Shown: in pieces, positions 1 through 10,469 of the stretch | Position numbering within the stretch: the stretch's first letter is position 1 | Layout of the letters: each line of letters opens with the position of its first letter | Source: Megalobrama amblycephala | Taxonomy: Eukaryota; Chordata; Actinopteri; Cypriniformes; Xenocyprididae | Assembly: GCF_018812025.1 (NCBI RefSeq) | Contig: NC_063061.1 | Coordinates: 876,001-940,000 of the forward strand | Direction of reading: 5' to 3' | DNA: 64,000 nt | Program-made: the position numbers and the translations under genes | The notes under the pieces: generated by a model | What the model was told of the DNA's origin: nothing | Database searches by the model: none | What the model saw: only the letters and a program-made list of their open reading frames with translations

Positions 1-305
1 TTTGGCAACAAAACAGATACACCTTGTCTTAATAGAAATCTTAATTGAATCAAACCAAATATTGAACAACACACTCAAACGCACTAAAAACTACTGATTT
101 TTGGAATAGGCACCATTTGTTCTTAACCTCTTTTGAGTATCGGTGTCAGCCAGCAATTAAGGTGAACCCAAGGTTAAAGAGAGATAGTCCTGATTTTAAT
201 CTGTCAACATAAGTCCTGCTTGTATTGCAAAATCAGACGCAGGAAAACGGAAGAATATACTGACATAAAAATAAGCGGCGCATCTCGGACGGCCCCGCAA
301 TCCAG
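1..305 (-). other. Probable 3' UTR of the GABA-A beta gene
   Basis: This is sequence downstream of the stop codon in the direction of transcription. I see no AATAAA on the minus strand before the window edge, so the poly(A) site probably lies outside. No other feature is recognised. Confidence 0.5.
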
Positions 306-653
306 TTAGTTGACATAATAAAGCCAATAGATGACATTGAAGAAAGAAAATACGGTGGGGAAGATCATTCTCGACCATTTGTCGATTGAATTGACATCAG
401 TTAAGTCAGGGATATTGATTTTAAGCTGTGAAGTGCGCCGTCGTAGCCGGCTCTTCTTCTGCGTAACGTGCCGTTCCAGGGCATTGCGTCCAAAGTTGTG
501 CCTGGCCAGGCCGGCTTTCCGATACTGCAGCGTGGTGCTGTCAAAGGCCAGCATGGTTGTACGGGGGTCGCCCAAACCCAGGGTTAACTCTGATGTGCCC
601 ATTTCATTCTTGATCTCCAGAGGACTGAGAAGGATGTTTTCATGTGGGTCCAT
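306..653 (-). CDS. gabrb2: GABA-A receptor beta terminal coding exon (loop, M4, stop)
   Basis: The acceptor is tgtcttag/ATG at 654/653, followed by 115 codons and a TAA stop at 306-308. The exon begins [20 protein letters not shown] and holds the second half of the M3-M4 loop. The loop includes the basic phosphorylation motif [11 protein letters not shown]; in mammalian beta subunits the Ser after RRR-x is a PKA/PKC site. The exon then encodes [14 protein letters not shown], helix M4 and the C-terminus YWLYYVN. The GLGDPR-TMLA, RKAGL and [10 protein letters not shown] blocks are diagnostic of the beta2 type. The start Met is internal to the protein and is not a translation start. The frame is undamaged. 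Confidence 0.96.
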   Translation of the reverse strand: MDPHENILLSPLEIKNEMGTSELTLGLGDPRTTMLAFDSTTLQYRKAGLARHNFGRNALERHVTQKKSRLRRRTSQLKINIPDLTDVNSIDKWSRMIFPTVFSFFNVIYWLYYVN

Positions 654-1325
654 CTAAGACAAATACAGATGAACAGGTTAGTAATGGTAACAGTATTCTT
701 TTTGTTTTCTTTATTTTTTTTACTCTCCAGAATGTTGTAATGCATTGTAAACAATATCAATTGGGCGAAAAAAATTACAGATTGATTTCTGAAGGTCAAC
801 TTTTTTCCTTTATCTGAATTTTTTTTTTTAATGAATTTCCAATAAAATTAATCACATTTACATAAAACAACGTGGAAATAAGAAAACAAATGCTAACTTA
901 CCTACTGTTTTTCGTGAATTATTCTTTAAACATTTTGGCATTGTAACACAGTATTTAACATAGACTGAGACAAACCAACAAAGTGCCAGTAACACAGTCT
1001 TATGGAAATGGGTTGGTGCACATAGACATGTAAAGCAAAGTAATGTAAGGCATGGTGGTACACATGATAATATTTATGATATATTCTACAAAATTATGAT
1101 CTTTTCATGACAAATAATAGGGCATCCTGTTGGATGCTGAACCGATATGTAGAAATATCTAATATAAAAAAAAAAAAATCAATAAATGTTCCAATTGTTT
1201 CCTTTTCCTTTCTGAATTGTACTTTCAATCCTATATTAATGAATACTATCTAAAGTAGTAAACATTTGTTTTGGTGAGTGGTTTGAAGGGAAAAGAGAGG
1301 TGATGGCAATGGTGAAAAAAAAAAC
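654..1325. other. Intronic sequence without a recognised feature
   Basis: This is AT-rich intron immediately upstream of the terminal exon, with short A and T runs and a polypyrimidine-rich acceptor region. I see no open frame or element boundary. Confidence 0.4.
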
Positions 1326-1662
1326 AAAAAAACATTCTGTTATGATTTACTCACCCACATGTCATTCAAAAACTGACTTTCTTTCTTCCTTGAAACACAA
1401 AAAGAGATTTTGAAAAATATTCTGCCCGCTCTTTTTCTATATATTGAAAGAGACCTGGACAAGTTTCCAATGTGACAAAAAGTACCATAAAAGTATGACT
1501 TGTGTGCTTTATGTGACTTTTGCAAAGTCATCTGAAGCTGTACAATAACTTTTGTGAGTATCAGACCACGGAAAATCTTCCCTTCAGAAGAAAGTCATAT
1601 GAGTTTGGACAACATAAGAGTGTTTAAATGACAGAATTTTCAATTTGGGTCAACATTTTTTT
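1326..1662. mobile_element. MITE of the TTAA/AGGGATAGTTCACC type, eroded
   Basis: The left part reads ttatgatttactcacccaca followed by a block with tgaaacacaaaaagag. The right part reads gacagaattttcaatttggg followed by tcaac and ttaag. These are the inverted halves of a very common cyprinid short element whose outer ends are AGGGATAGTTCACCC inside TTAA duplications. The terminal bases are too eroded to place exactly. The same family occurs at 20350-20663. Confidence 0.5.
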
Positions 1663-1899
1663 AAGAGGAAACAAGAAATCATAAAAAACATCAACACATT
1701 CTTACTCCCAACTCGTCACATATGAACAGGGTACACATTAACAGACAGGGTACCACTTTAGCTTCATTTTTCGACATGCAATGTACTCCATTGCTTCAAT
1801 GAGAAACCTTTGGTGTCAATACACAGATACAATGGTCATGGGAATTTCATCATCATGATGAATATATGTATTGGGGTATAATTTTTCCATTATGACATA

Positions 1900-3038
1900 C
1901 ACCGATCAGGCGTAACATTATGAGCACTGACAGGTGAAGTGAATAACACTGATCATCTCTTCATCACGGCACCTGTTAGTGGGTGAAATATATTAGGCAG
2001 CAAGTGAACATTTTGTCCTCACAGTTGATGTGTTAGAAGCAGGAAAAATGGGCAAGCGTAAGGATTTGAGCGAGTTTGACAAGGAACAAATTGAGATGGC
2101 TAGACGACTGGGTCAGAGCATCTCCAAAACTGCAGATCTTGTGGGGTGTTCCCAGTCTGCAGTGGTCAGTATCTATCAAAAGTGCTCCAAGGAAGCGAAG
2201 GCTGGCCCGTATGGTCCGATCCAACAGACGAGCTACAGTAGATCAAATTGCTCCAGAAGTTAATGCTGGTTCTGATAGAAAGGTGTCAGAATACAGACAG
2301 TTTGTTGCGTATGGAGCTGCATAGCTGCAGACCAGTCAGGGTGCCCATGCTGACCCCTGTCCACCGCCGAAAGAGCCAACAGCGGACACGTGAGCATCAG
2401 AACTGGACCACAGAGCAATGGAAGAAGGTGGCCTGGTCTGATGAATCACGTTTTCTTTTACATCACGTGGATGGCCGGGTGCGTGTGCGTCTCTTACCTG
2501 GGGAACACACGACACCAGGATGCTATGGGAAGAAGGCAAGCCGGCGGAGGCAGTGTGATGCTTTGGGCAATGTTCTGCTGGGAAACCTTGGGTCCTGCCA
2601 TCCATGTGGATGTTACTTTGACACGTACCACCTACCTAAGCATTGTTCAGACCACGTACACCCTTTCATGGAAACGGTATTCCCTGGTGGTTGTGGCCTC
2701 TTTCAGCAGGATAATGATCAAGCAAAAATGGTTCAGGAATGGTTTGAGGAGCACAACAATGAGTTTGAGGTGTTGACTTGGCCTCCAAATTCCCCAGATC
2801 TCAATCCAATCGAGCATCTGTGGGATGTGCTGAACAAACAAGTCCAATCCATGGAGGATCCACCTCACAACTTACAGGACTTAAAGGATCTGCTGCTAAC
2901 ATCTTGGTGTCAGATACCACAGCACACCTTCAGGAGTCTAGAGGAGTCCATGCCTCGACGGGTCAGGGCTGTTTTGGCATCAAAAGAGGGACCAACACAA
3001 TAATAGGAAGATGCTCATAATGTTATGCTTTATCGGTG
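1900..3038 (+). mobile_element. Tc1-like DNA transposon, inactive copy
   Basis: Terminal inverted repeats CACCGATCAGGCGTAACATT (left) and its counterpart aatgttatgctttatcggtg (right) are bounded by TA at 1898-1899 and 3039-3040, the Tc1/mariner target duplication. The 1139-bp body carries a broken transposase on the plus strand. It lies in the last intron of the GABA-A beta gene, inserted opposite to the direction of gene transcription. Confidence 0.9.
2030..3003 (+). pseudogene. Tc1-like transposase pseudogene
   Basis: The first open segment (2048-2263) begins [20 protein letters not shown] and holds the paired-like helix-turn-helix ([16 protein letters not shown]). The frame then shifts. 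The catalytic part continues with WTTEQWKKVAWSDESRF (first Asp), moves to another frame for RRQAGGGSVMLWAMF near 2525-2640, and shifts back for FQQDNDQAK (second Asp region, normally QQDNAPCH) and SPDLNPIEHLWD (third acidic position). At least three frameshifts and a changed second motif mean no active enzyme can be made. The family cuts and pastes DNA at TA sites. Confidence 0.9.
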
Positions 3039-4045
3039 TATATGTTGCGGTATGATTTTCAATTTAAACAGCCACAATAATTTTATTTACATTACACTAT
3101 TTAAACATTTTTGCACACATAACCCAACCCCTAAACTATCCCATTTGTATGTTATTTAATATAAAACACAGGATATAACAGGCAGATACAACTACAGTCA
3201 CAATTTATACAAGGTGTACATATCTGAAGTGTTCTGAGGACAAATGACTGATTTACGTGAGGAGCAGAACCAAAAAGTGATCACCATCTCTATCCGCCGT
3301 AAAGCTCATTTCCTAGTGATGGGGAGTCGACTCCAAAAGAGTCGATTCCTCGACTCTTAATAACCCTCGTGTCGGAGTTGACTCCAGCATAGGAATCGAC
3401 TCTGGTTGTCGACTCCGTTGCTGTGTCTGAAATCACTCGCTCGTGCATCAGAGAGCTGGAGCTGTCGCAGAAACAACATCACAGTCACATACTTTTATCC
3501 TACATTTAGCTTACTTTCCAAAAAATATAATAAAAGCCACTTACATTGTAATTATACATACCTCCATGCCAGAAGTTTTATTAATACAATAAATATTAAT
3601 TTGGTTTGCCGTGGTTATCCTAATTTGTGTTCATGAGTAAACTAATTAATTTAAATATAATAAACAACAATAACAAAGATAAATACATTAATATGTATAC
3701 ATTTATGGATGTATTTAGGCTATTCGTTATTTCTAGTATCTTAAACTCTTCTGTCCAAGCAGCTTTTTGGACTAAACTGGACTAATTTGGCCAGTTATGG
3801 CAGTTTTATGCTTTGTGTCAAAAAAAAAGAATAGTATACATTTAGTGTGTAATAATGACAGCAATCTTGTCTACTTATTGCTGAACCTGGTTTAACTTAA
3901 AGGATTAGTCCACTTTTAAATACACTTTTCCTGATAAATTTACTCACCCCCATGTCATCCAAGATGTTCATGTCCTTCTTTCGTCAGTCGAAAAGAAACA
4001 AAATATCGCCTTGAACGTACTTTCCACTTCCGCATTCTTCATAAC

Positions 4046-4541
4046 TGTCATGATTGATTACAGGAAGCAAATGCAAGTAACGCCGTTTATTGAACAACAA
4101 GCAGTAACAGAAACACAGTCAATGAGAACGTGCAGGCTACAGGTAGGCGCAGGGACTGAGATGGTCGGCTGGTGACGTGGCGTGGTGACTGAAGAGTGGC
4201 GGTGAGATAAATCCAGGATCCAGACAACAGACAAGGCACGAAGACAGTAATCCACAGAAGACGACGAACAACTGGGACTCCGGTCAGGAACAGACGAGAC
4301 AACCACGAACAGGACACCAAACAACGATCTGACAATGGAGACAGGAATGAGGTGAGTATTTAAGGACTGAGGGAATGAGCAGCAGGTGGGGAGAGTGATG
4401 GGTGGCAGCTGGGTCCAATAATCACCCACGTGGCCTGGGCACACCCACAAGCACACTCGCACACAAACACAAACACACCCACTGCTGTCATAACACAGAG
4501 CACGCGACAAGAAGGAAACAATGCATCTGCGAACCGTGACA
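4046..4541 (-). repeat. 3' LTR of the gypsy element
   Basis: 496 bp, reading TGTCACGG...CATGACA on the element strand. It carries the same promoter-like sequences as the 5' copy. Its AATAAA (complement of 4086-4091) lies about 40 nt before the LTR end and would end the genomic RNA. Confidence 0.95.
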
Positions 4542-4556
4542 GTACCCCTCCTCCTA
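4542..4556 (-). other. Polypurine tract of the gypsy element
   Basis: On the element strand the bases just before the 3' LTR read taggaggaggggtac, a purine run that would prime plus-strand DNA synthesis. The pol stop codon TAG is at its 5' edge (4556-4554), so pol runs to the end of the internal region. Confidence 0.85.
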
Positions 4557-7500
4557 GGAATGCCTCCTGGCATTCCCCGACTCCCTTACCTGTCGATTGT
4601 AATCATCGATAAGGGTGTGATCCAGAATGTCCCTGGCAGGAACCCAACTCCTCTCCTCCGGACCGTAACCTTCCCAGTCCACCAAGTACTGAAATCCGCG
4701 TCCCCTCCGCCTAGAGTCCAGAATGCGATTTACCGAATAAGATGGTTCCCCATCTATGAGACGCGGCGGTGGGGGAACCGGGGCTGGCGGATTAATCTCA
4801 GAATGAAAAACAGGTTTAATTTTGGAGACATGGAAGACGGAATGAATCCTCCTGTACACTGGAGGAAGTTTGAGGCGGACTGCCACCGGACTAATGATCT
4901 TGGTGACAGTGAACGGGCCAATGAATCTTGGAGCAAGCTTCTTAGAAACGGGTCGGAGAGGAATATCCTTTGTAGAAAGCCACACTTTTTGACCGACGAC
5001 GTAAACCGGAGGCCTTGACCGGTGGCGATCGGCCTTGGCCTTGGTGCGTTCCCTCACTTGGAGGAGAGTCTCTCGGGCTCTCGTCCAAGTTCGGTGGCAC
5101 CTCTGGACAAAGGCGTGGGCAGAGGGGACCGCGACCTCGGATTCCAGACTGGGAAAAATAGGTGGCTGGTAACCTACACTGCATTCAAACGGAGATAGGC
5201 CCGTGGACGACACTGGTAAAGTATTGTGTGCGTACTCCACCATTGAGAGTTGTTGACTCCAGGAGGAAGGATTCTTGGAGACCATACATCGCAACGCTCG
5301 CTCCAAATCCTGATTGGCTCTCTCAGTCTGACCATTGCTCTGGGGGTGAAACCCCGACGACAGACTAACAGTCGCCCCCAGCAATCTACAGAACTCCTGC
5401 CAAAATTTGGAAACGAATTGGGGACCCCTGTCAGAGACCACGTCTACCGGGAGGCCATGAATCCGAAAGACGTGGTCAATGATCGTAACCGCTGTCTCCT
5501 TGGCTGAGGGTAATTTGGGCAAGGGAATAAAATGAGCCGCCTTCGAGAACCGGTCCACTACGGTTAAAACAACCGTGCTCCCTTGGGAGGGTGGGAGGGC
5601 GGTCACAAAATCTAGCGAGATATGGGACCAGGGTCTCGAAGGGACTGACAGCGGTTGAAGTAACCCATCTGGGGCACGATTGGAAGTCTTACCAACAGCG
5701 CAGACTGAGCAAGCCAAGACAAAATCGCGAACGTCACGAGCCATGAGAGGCCACCAGAATCGTTGCTTAACCAAAAACTTAGTTCGACTGACTCCTGGAT
5801 GACATGCCACGTTGGAACAATGACCCCACTGAATGACCCTGGACCGTAATCCCTCCGGCACAAATAATCGGTTTGGTGGGCACTCGGGCGGAGGCGTTAC
5901 CCCTTCTAGAGCCGACTTGACTCTCGATTCGACCTCCCATGTGAGTGTGGAGATAACTAATCTCTCGGGAAAAATACACTCGGGAGTAGACGGGCGTTCG
6001 GAACGGTCAAAAATACGAGACAAAGAGTCGGGTTTGATGTTTTTGGAACCCGGGCGGTACGAGAGAGTAAAATCAAAACGTCCGAAAAAAAGTGCCCACC
6101 GAGCCTGCCTGGAGTTCAATCTCTTGGCAGTTCTGATGTATTCTAGGTTCTTATGATCGGTCCAGACGATAAAGGGTACCCCAGAGCCCTCTAACCAGTG
6201 GCGCCATTCCTCCAACGCTAACTTGACTGCCAGCAACTCTCGATTACCAATGTCGTAGTTACTTTCGGCGGGAGATAAACGATGAGAAAAAAACGCGCAC
6301 GGATGCATCTTATCGTCCGCGGAAGCACGCTGGGACAACACTGCACCTACCCCCACCTCTGATGCGTCAACCTCCACCACAAACTGCCGTGATGGATCAG
6401 GGGCAACGAGAATGGGGGCCGAAACAAAGCGAGCCTTCAGTTTGGCAAACGCAGCCTCAGCTGCGTCTGACCACCTGAACGTAGTTCTGGGGGAGGTCAA
6501 GGCGATCAGAGGTGAGGCTAGTTGGCTGAAGTTGCGAATGAAACGCCGGTAAAAATTGGCGAACCCCAGAAACCTCTGTAGGGCCTTACGGGAATCTGGA
6601 TTTGGCCAATCCACCACAGCCTTAACCTTCTCAGGGTCCATGCGTACTCCCTCAGTCGACACGATGTACCCTAGGAAAGGAACAGACTGTGCATGAAAAA
6701 CGCATCTCTCCGCCTTGACAAAAAGCCCATTCACTAACAACCTCTGAAGCACTCGTCGAACGTGCTGTACGTGTTCCTGGAGAGATGAGGAAAAAATCAA
6801 TATGTCGTCCAGGTAGACATATAAGAACTGATCGACCATATCTCTCAGCACGTCATTAACGAGTGCCTGGAAGACCGCTGGGGAGTTGGAAAGCCCGAAC
6901 GGCATGACCAAGTATTCAAAGTGCCCCCTAGGGGTGTTAAAGGCGGTCTTCCATTCATCACCCTCCCTGATGCGGACCAAATGATAAGCATTCCTTAAAT
7001 CCAATTTTGTGAAGACGGATGCTCCCTGCAACCTCTCAAAGGCTGAAGACATTAACGGCAAAGGATAGGTATTCTTTACCGTAATGTTGTTCAACCCCCG
7101 GTAATCAATACAAGGTCGCAGGGAACCATCCTTCTTCCCCACAAAAAAGAACCCCGCCCCCGCTGGAGAAGAGGAATGGCGAATGAACCCGGCTGCTAGT
7201 GAATCAGAAATATATTTCTCCATAGCCTCTCTTTCGGGGACCGAAAGTGAATATAACTTGCCTTTAGGCGGAGACTTCCCTGATACTAGATCTATGGCAC
7301 AGTCGTAGGGACGATGCGGAGGAAGAGAAGCAGCCCTGGACTTACTGAACACCTCCTTCAGGTCCTGGTACTCAATGGGCACGGTAGACAGATCCACTGC
7401 TTCCTCCTGTAAAACAGAACCAGAAACAGACGAACAAGCAGAGACAAGACAAGACTTATGACACTCCTCACTCCAGGCCACAATGGAATTCTGGACCCAG

Positions 7501-7943
7501 TCTACCCGGGGGTTGTGTTTGGTGAACCAAGGATGACCAAGGACGACGGGGGTGTGAGGGGAATCAAAAATAAAAAACTTAATCCGTTCCGAATGGTTGC
7601 CAGCGGTGATGAGGGTGAGATCTTCAGTTTCGTGAGAAATGGTGGGAAGGCTCTGTCCGTTGAGTGCGTGAACAGCGATTCTGTCGGTGAGTGGTTTGAA
7701 AGGAATGTGGAACTTGGTGGCGAAAGATTGGTCCATGAAGTTACCTTCTGCCCCAGAATCCAGAAGTGCGTTGCAGTTGTGAAAGTGATGCGACCATCCC
7801 AATCTCACCGGGAGGAGGGTGGATGTGGTTGAGGACTTTCCAGCGGAGATCCCACCCGACAGTAGCCTCAAACTTACTGCCGGGCTTGCCCTTTTAACGG
7901 GCAGTTGTAAGCGAAATGGCCCGCCTTGCCACAATATAAACAA
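4554..7943 (-). CDS. pol: Pol polyprotein of the gypsy element (protease, RT, RNase H, integrase, chromodomain)
   Basis: An open frame of 1129 codons, -1 relative to gag. Its first codon (TTG) is just where the frame opens, not a start; translation is expected by frameshift in the overlap 7874-7943. Numbered from 7943: protease DSGA at 62-65; reverse transcriptase with LDLRNAY at 314-320 and the active-site YLDD at 377-380; RNase H acidic residues D526, E569, D596 and D639; integrase zinc ligands H708, H715, C745 and C748 and catalytic D778, D838 and E874; a GPF module near 1002-1011; a chromodomain at about 1068-1118 (aromatic W1090, Y1093, W1100). All key residues are present and no stop interrupts. 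Chromodomains of this family can guide integration to modified histones. Confidence 0.95.
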   Translation of the reverse strand: MFILWQGGPFRLQLPVKRASPAVSLRLLSGGISAGKSSTTSTLLPVRLGWSHHFHNCNALLDSGAEGNFMDQSFATKFHIPFKPLTDRIAVHALNGQSLPTISHETEDLTLITAGNHSERIKFFIFDSPHTPVVLGHPWFTKHNPRVDWVQNSIVAWSEECHKSCLVSACSSVSGSVLQEEAVDLSTVPIEYQDLKEVFSKSRAASLPPHRPYDCAIDLVSGKSPPKGKLYSLSVPEREAMEKYISDSLAAGFIRHSSSPAGAGFFFVGKKDGSLRPCIDYRGLNNITVKNTYPLPLMSSAFERLQGASVFTKLDLRNAYHLVRIREGDEWKTAFNTPRGHFEYLVMPFGLSNSPAVFQALVNDVLRDMVDQFLYVYLDDILIFSSSLQEHVQHVRRVLQRLLVNGLFVKAERCVFHAQSVPFLGYIVSTEGVRMDPEKVKAVVDWPNPDSRKALQRFLGFANFYRRFIRNFSQLASPLIALTSPRTTFRWSDAAEAAFAKLKARFVSAPILVAPDPSRQFVVEVDASEVGVGAVLSQRASADDKMHPCAFFSHRLSPAESNYDIGNRELLAVKLALEEWRHWLEGSGVPFIVWTDHKNLEYIRTAKRLNSRQARWALFFGRFDFTLSYRPGSKNIKPDSLSRIFDRSERPSTPECIFPERLVISTLTWEVESRVKSALEGVTPPPECPPNRLFVPEGLRSRVIQWGHCSNVACHPGVSRTKFLVKQRFWWPLMARDVRDFVLACSVCAVGKTSNRAPDGLLQPLSVPSRPWSHISLDFVTALPPSQGSTVVLTVVDRFSKAAHFIPLPKLPSAKETAVTIIDHVFRIHGLPVDVVSDRGPQFVSKFWQEFCRLLGATVSLSSGFHPQSNGQTERANQDLERALRCMVSKNPSSWSQQLSMVEYAHNTLPVSSTGLSPFECSVGYQPPIFPSLESEVAVPSAHAFVQRCHRTWTRARETLLQVRERTKAKADRHRSRPPVYVVGQKVWLSTKDIPLRPVSKKLAPRFIGPFTVTKIISPVAVRLKLPPVYRRIHSVFHVSKIKPVFHSEINPPAPVPPPPRLIDGEPSYSVNRILDSRRRGRGFQYLVDWEGYGPEERSWVPARDILDHTLIDDYNRQVRESGNARRHS

Positions 7944-8845
7944 AGTCCTTGGGACCTCCGCCTCTCCCGCTCCTCCCGGGAAAGCCGAGCTCGACCCACC
8001 TGCATGGGCTCATGATCTTGAAGGGGACTGACCGTGTCCCCGCCGCTGGACCTCAGGACTTCCTCACTCCTGTGGGCTGGACTTCTCCGCTCGGCCCTGG
8101 TCAGCCGAGCATCCACCCTGAGCGCCAGGTCGACAAGACCATTAAACGTGGTGGGGAGGTCCAGCGTGTAGATCTCCCTTTGGACACGGTCAGCCAACCC
8201 ATGCAGGAACATGTCCCACTGCGCCTCCTCGTTCCAGTGACACTCTGCCGCCAATGTACGAAATTCGATGGAATAGTCAGACACCGACTTCTCTCCTTGG
8301 CGTAGTTCCGCCAACTGTCTGGCGGCTTCTCTCCCCGCGACTGAGCGGTCGAACACTCTCTTCATCTCTGCGGAGAGTGACTGGAACGAGGTACAGCAGG
8401 GGTCTTGGTTCTCCCACACCGCCGTTCCCCAGAGCGACGCCTTCCCCGTCAAAAGCGTCAGTACGAAAGCCACTCTGCTTTGTTCGGTGCTGTAGGTGCG
8501 GGGCTGCAGAGCAAAGTGCATGGTACAATGAGTCAGAAAAGCTCTGCAAAATCCTGGTTCACCTGAATAAGCTTCGGGTACAGGGAGACGAGGCTCCGAA
8601 GCGGCGACGCTCGCTGGTGTGGGTGGGGAAACGGCCGGTGTGGGCGGCGCAGCGGGGACACGAAGCAGCTGGACTTGCTGGGTGAGCTCGGACACCTGCG
8701 CCACGAGAGCCTGCACGGCTCTTCCCGTCTCGTTGAGGTTTCTCTCCTGCGACTCCATTCGACGAATGCTGCTGTTGACGAAATCCTCCAGCGAAGACTG
8801 CTGAGTGCTTGCTGCTTCCGTAGCGAGGTCAGATCGTTCTGTCAT
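7874..8845 (-). CDS. gag: Gag of the gypsy element
   Basis: 323 codons from an ATG at 8845-8843, inside the last six LTR bases. Met30 (start of MESQERN) is an alternative start. Residues about 30-65 form a Leu/Val heptad stretch ([19 protein letters not shown]) that looks like a coiled coil. The middle has the retrotransposon gag core ([20 protein letters not shown], then [20 protein letters not shown]). A zinc knuckle C-x2-C-x4-H-x4-C spans residues 302-315. The frame ends at TAA 7876-7874, overlapping the pol frame. The product would form the particle shell and bind the RNA. The frame is intact. Confidence 0.93.
   Translation of the reverse strand: MTERSDLATEAASTQQSSLEDFVNSSIRRMESQERNLNETGRAVQALVAQVSELTQQVQLLRVPAAPPTPAVSPPTPASVAASEPRLPVPEAYSGEPGFCRAFLTHCTMHFALQPRTYSTEQSRVAFVLTLLTGKASLWGTAVWENQDPCCTSFQSLSAEMKRVFDRSVAGREAARQLAELRQGEKSVSDYSIEFRTLAAECHWNEEAQWDMFLHGLADRVQREIYTLDLPTTFNGLVDLALRVDARLTRAERRSPAHRSEEVLRSSGGDTVSPLQDHEPMQVGRARLSREERERRRSQGLCLYCGKAGHFAYNCPLKGQARQ
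7892..7898 (-). other. Candidate -1 frameshift site, gag to pol
   Basis: In the gag frame the element strand reads G TTA AAA, 16 nt before the gag stop and inside the gag-pol overlap. G-TTA-AAC type heptamers work as -1 sites in some RNA viruses, so GTTAAAA is plausible. It is not a textbook XXXYYYZ site, and I have not identified a downstream pseudoknot. Confidence 0.4.
8828..8838 (-). other. Self-primer binding site
   Basis: One base inside the 5' LTR the element strand reads AACGATCTGAC. This is the exact reverse complement of GTCAGATCGTT at 9127-9117, the predicted first 11 nt of the transcript. No tRNA-like TGG start is present at the LTR border. This is the self-priming arrangement known from Tf1 and its relatives, in which reverse transcription starts from a cleaved 5' end of the RNA itself. 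Confidence 0.75.
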
Positions 8846-9335
8846 GATTGATTACAGGAAGCAAATGCAAGTAACGCCGTTTATTGAACAACAAGCAGTA
8901 ACAGAAACACAGTCAATGAGAACGTGCAGGCTACAGGTAGGCGCAGGGACTGAGATGGTCGGCTGGTGACGTGGCGTGGTGACTGAAGAGTGGCGGTGAG
9001 ATAAATCCAGGATCCAGACAACAGACAAGGCACGAAGACAGTAATCCACAGAAGACGACGAACAACTGGGACTCCGGTCAGGAACAGACGAGACAACCAC
9101 GAACAGGACACCAAACAACGATCTGACAATGGAGACAGGAATGAGGTGAGTATTTAAGGACTGAGGGAATGAGCAGCAGGTGGGGAGAGTGATGGGTGGC
9201 AGCTGGGTCCAATAATCACCCACGTGGCCTGGGCACACCCACAAGCACACTCGCACACAAACACAAACACACCCACTGCTGTCATAACACAGAGCACGCG
9301 ACAAGAAGGAAACAATGCATCTGCGAACCGTGACA
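8840..9335 (-). repeat. 5' LTR of the gypsy element
   Basis: 496 bp, with the same length and sequence as the other copy. On the element strand it holds a TATA-like box, a probable start site and AATAAA (complement of 8880-8885), and ends ...CATGACA. The last six bases include the ATG that opens the long gag frame. Confidence 0.95.
9127..9158 (-). promoter_or_regulatory. Predicted TATA box and transcription start in the 5' LTR
   Basis: On the element strand CTTAAATA (9158-9151) lies about 30 nt upstream of GTCAGATCGTT, which starts at 9127. The start is placed there because these 11 bases are complementary to the sequence just inside the LTR (see the primer-binding site). In Tf1/sushi elements it is the 5' end of the RNA that primes. 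The spacing of a TATA-like box to this start is canonical. Confidence 0.65.
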
Positions 9336-9893
9336 ATAACGCTTACGCTGAATGTCCTACGCCTTCCCTATTCTACTTACGGGATGAACGCGGTGCCAGT
9401 TTCGTTTTTTTCCATAACTTGAATAGGGAAGCCGTAGAACATTCAGCGTAAGCGTTATGAAGAATGCGGAAGTGGAAAGTACGTTCAAGGCGATATTTTG
9501 TTTATAAAGCATAAACAGTTGTATTTTTTTCGAAAATGACCGATCGATTCGCTAGATAAGACCCTTATTTCTCATCTGGTATCGTTTAAAGCCCTTGAAG
9601 CTGCACTGAAACTTTTGACCTTCAATCTGTTGGTAGCCATTGAAATCCACTGTAAGGAGAATAATCCTGGAATGTTTTCCTCAAAAACCTTAATTTCTTT
9701 TCGACTGACGAAAGAAAGACATGAACATCTTGGATGACATGGGGGTGAGTAAATTTATCAGGAAAAGTGTATTTAAAAGTGGACTAATCCTTTAAAGTAA
9801 ATAGAGCAAATGGAGATTCCTGGAGTCTATTCCATTGACTCCTAAGGTGGGAGTCGGGAATCAGTGTCAACGCCGGAAAACCTGGAACCTGAA

Positions 9894-10469
9894 CACCCCT
9901 ATCAGATTCTGTGTGTACACATTCAAATAGCAATGCCAGAAGAAATGTTACGTCAGCTTTGACTGAGAAACGCCATTGGCTTTTGTGTGCCTCGTGACCG
10001 ATTCCACTCTGTTCTTCACATAAAGATATTGTATGGCTACAGAAGACTTGGAATGCAACACAACTTGTTTTTAATACTTTTTTGGTCAGTTTTTGAAATA
10101 CCTGTGACTGTACTTGTATTTGCCTGTTACATGTTTTATATTGTTGAGAAGTGGGAAGGATTAGGGTAGGGGTGGGACTAGGTGCTCCAAAATATCTATG
10201 AAAGTATAAATATTTATGAAATCATCTCTACTTTTACAAATGCATGCACAAAATTAAATGTGTCTTGATCTGATGCATAAGGCAAACAACAGAAAGCAAT
10301 GGAGTACCCTACACATTGAAAAGTGATGCTAAAAGGGTACCCTGCACATTTGAAAGTGATGCCAAGTGGTCTTGACCAAACGTCCATATGTGACAAGTTG
10401 GAAGTGAGAACAAAGGGCTGGGTCTCAAATAAATTTGCTGCACTATATGCCATAACTCGTTTTCAGTAC
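9894..10469. other. Intronic sequence without a recognised element
   Basis: The only structure seen is an imperfect tandem duplication around 10304-10365 (gtaccctacacattgaaaag / gtaccctgcacatttgaaag). No supported gene. Confidence 0.4.

Larger units (their letters stand above)
4046..9335 (-). mobile_element. Ty3/gypsy chromodomain LTR retrotransposon (Tf1/sushi type), apparently intact
   Basis: A 5290-bp element is bounded by 5-bp target duplications ATAAC (4041-4045 and 9336-9340). The LTRs are 496 bp each with TG...CA ends and look identical by eye. On the minus strand it encodes gag (zinc knuckle) and, in the -1 frame, pol with protease, reverse transcriptase, RNase H, integrase and a C-terminal chromodomain, all without stops. 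The order RT-RNase H-integrase and the chromodomain place it among the chromoviruses. There is no envelope frame. Identical LTRs indicate very recent insertion. It sits in the last intron of the GABA-A beta gene in the same transcriptional orientation as the gene. Confidence 0.96.
3901..9791. mobile_element. TTAA-flanked fold-back element (about 0.6 kb) split by a gypsy insertion
   Basis: The two ends are an almost perfect inverted repeat of about 100 bp (AGGATTAGTCCACTTTTAAA... and its complement 9692-9791, one mismatch seen), directly bounded by TTAA at 3897-3900 and 9792-9795. Inside, 4001-4045 plus 9341-9371 is a second inverted repeat with 9420-9502, giving a long hairpin stem. The gypsy element 4046-9335 interrupts this stem. 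TTAA duplications point to piggyBac or Kolobok-type mobilisation. There is no coding capacity in its own about 595 bp. Confidence 0.85.
3313..9893. mobile_element. Possible hAT-like remnant enclosing a nested insertion stack
   Basis: The left flank has repeated gtcgactcc/gagtcgattcc motifs from 3313 (agtgatggggagtcgactcc). The right flank at 9805-9893 has ggagtcgggaatcagtgtca and ends aacacccctatc. Both resemble the ends of fish hAT-type non-autonomous elements. If they are two ends of one element, the TTAA element and the gypsy element are nested inside it. The candidate 8-bp duplications (tcatttcc and tcagattc) match poorly, so the boundaries are tentative. The plain interior is 3430-3896 and 9796-9893. 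Confidence 0.35.

Noticed and set aside
4554..7943. Many open frames on the plus strand opposite the pol and gag frames
   Set aside because: They are antisense shadows of a GC-rich coding region; none shows a domain, while the minus frames show complete catalytic motifs.
7892..7943. A textbook XXXYYYZ slippery heptamer in the gag-pol overlap
   Set aside because: None found; GTTAAAA is kept only as a candidate because it is close to known non-canonical sites and is in the right frame.
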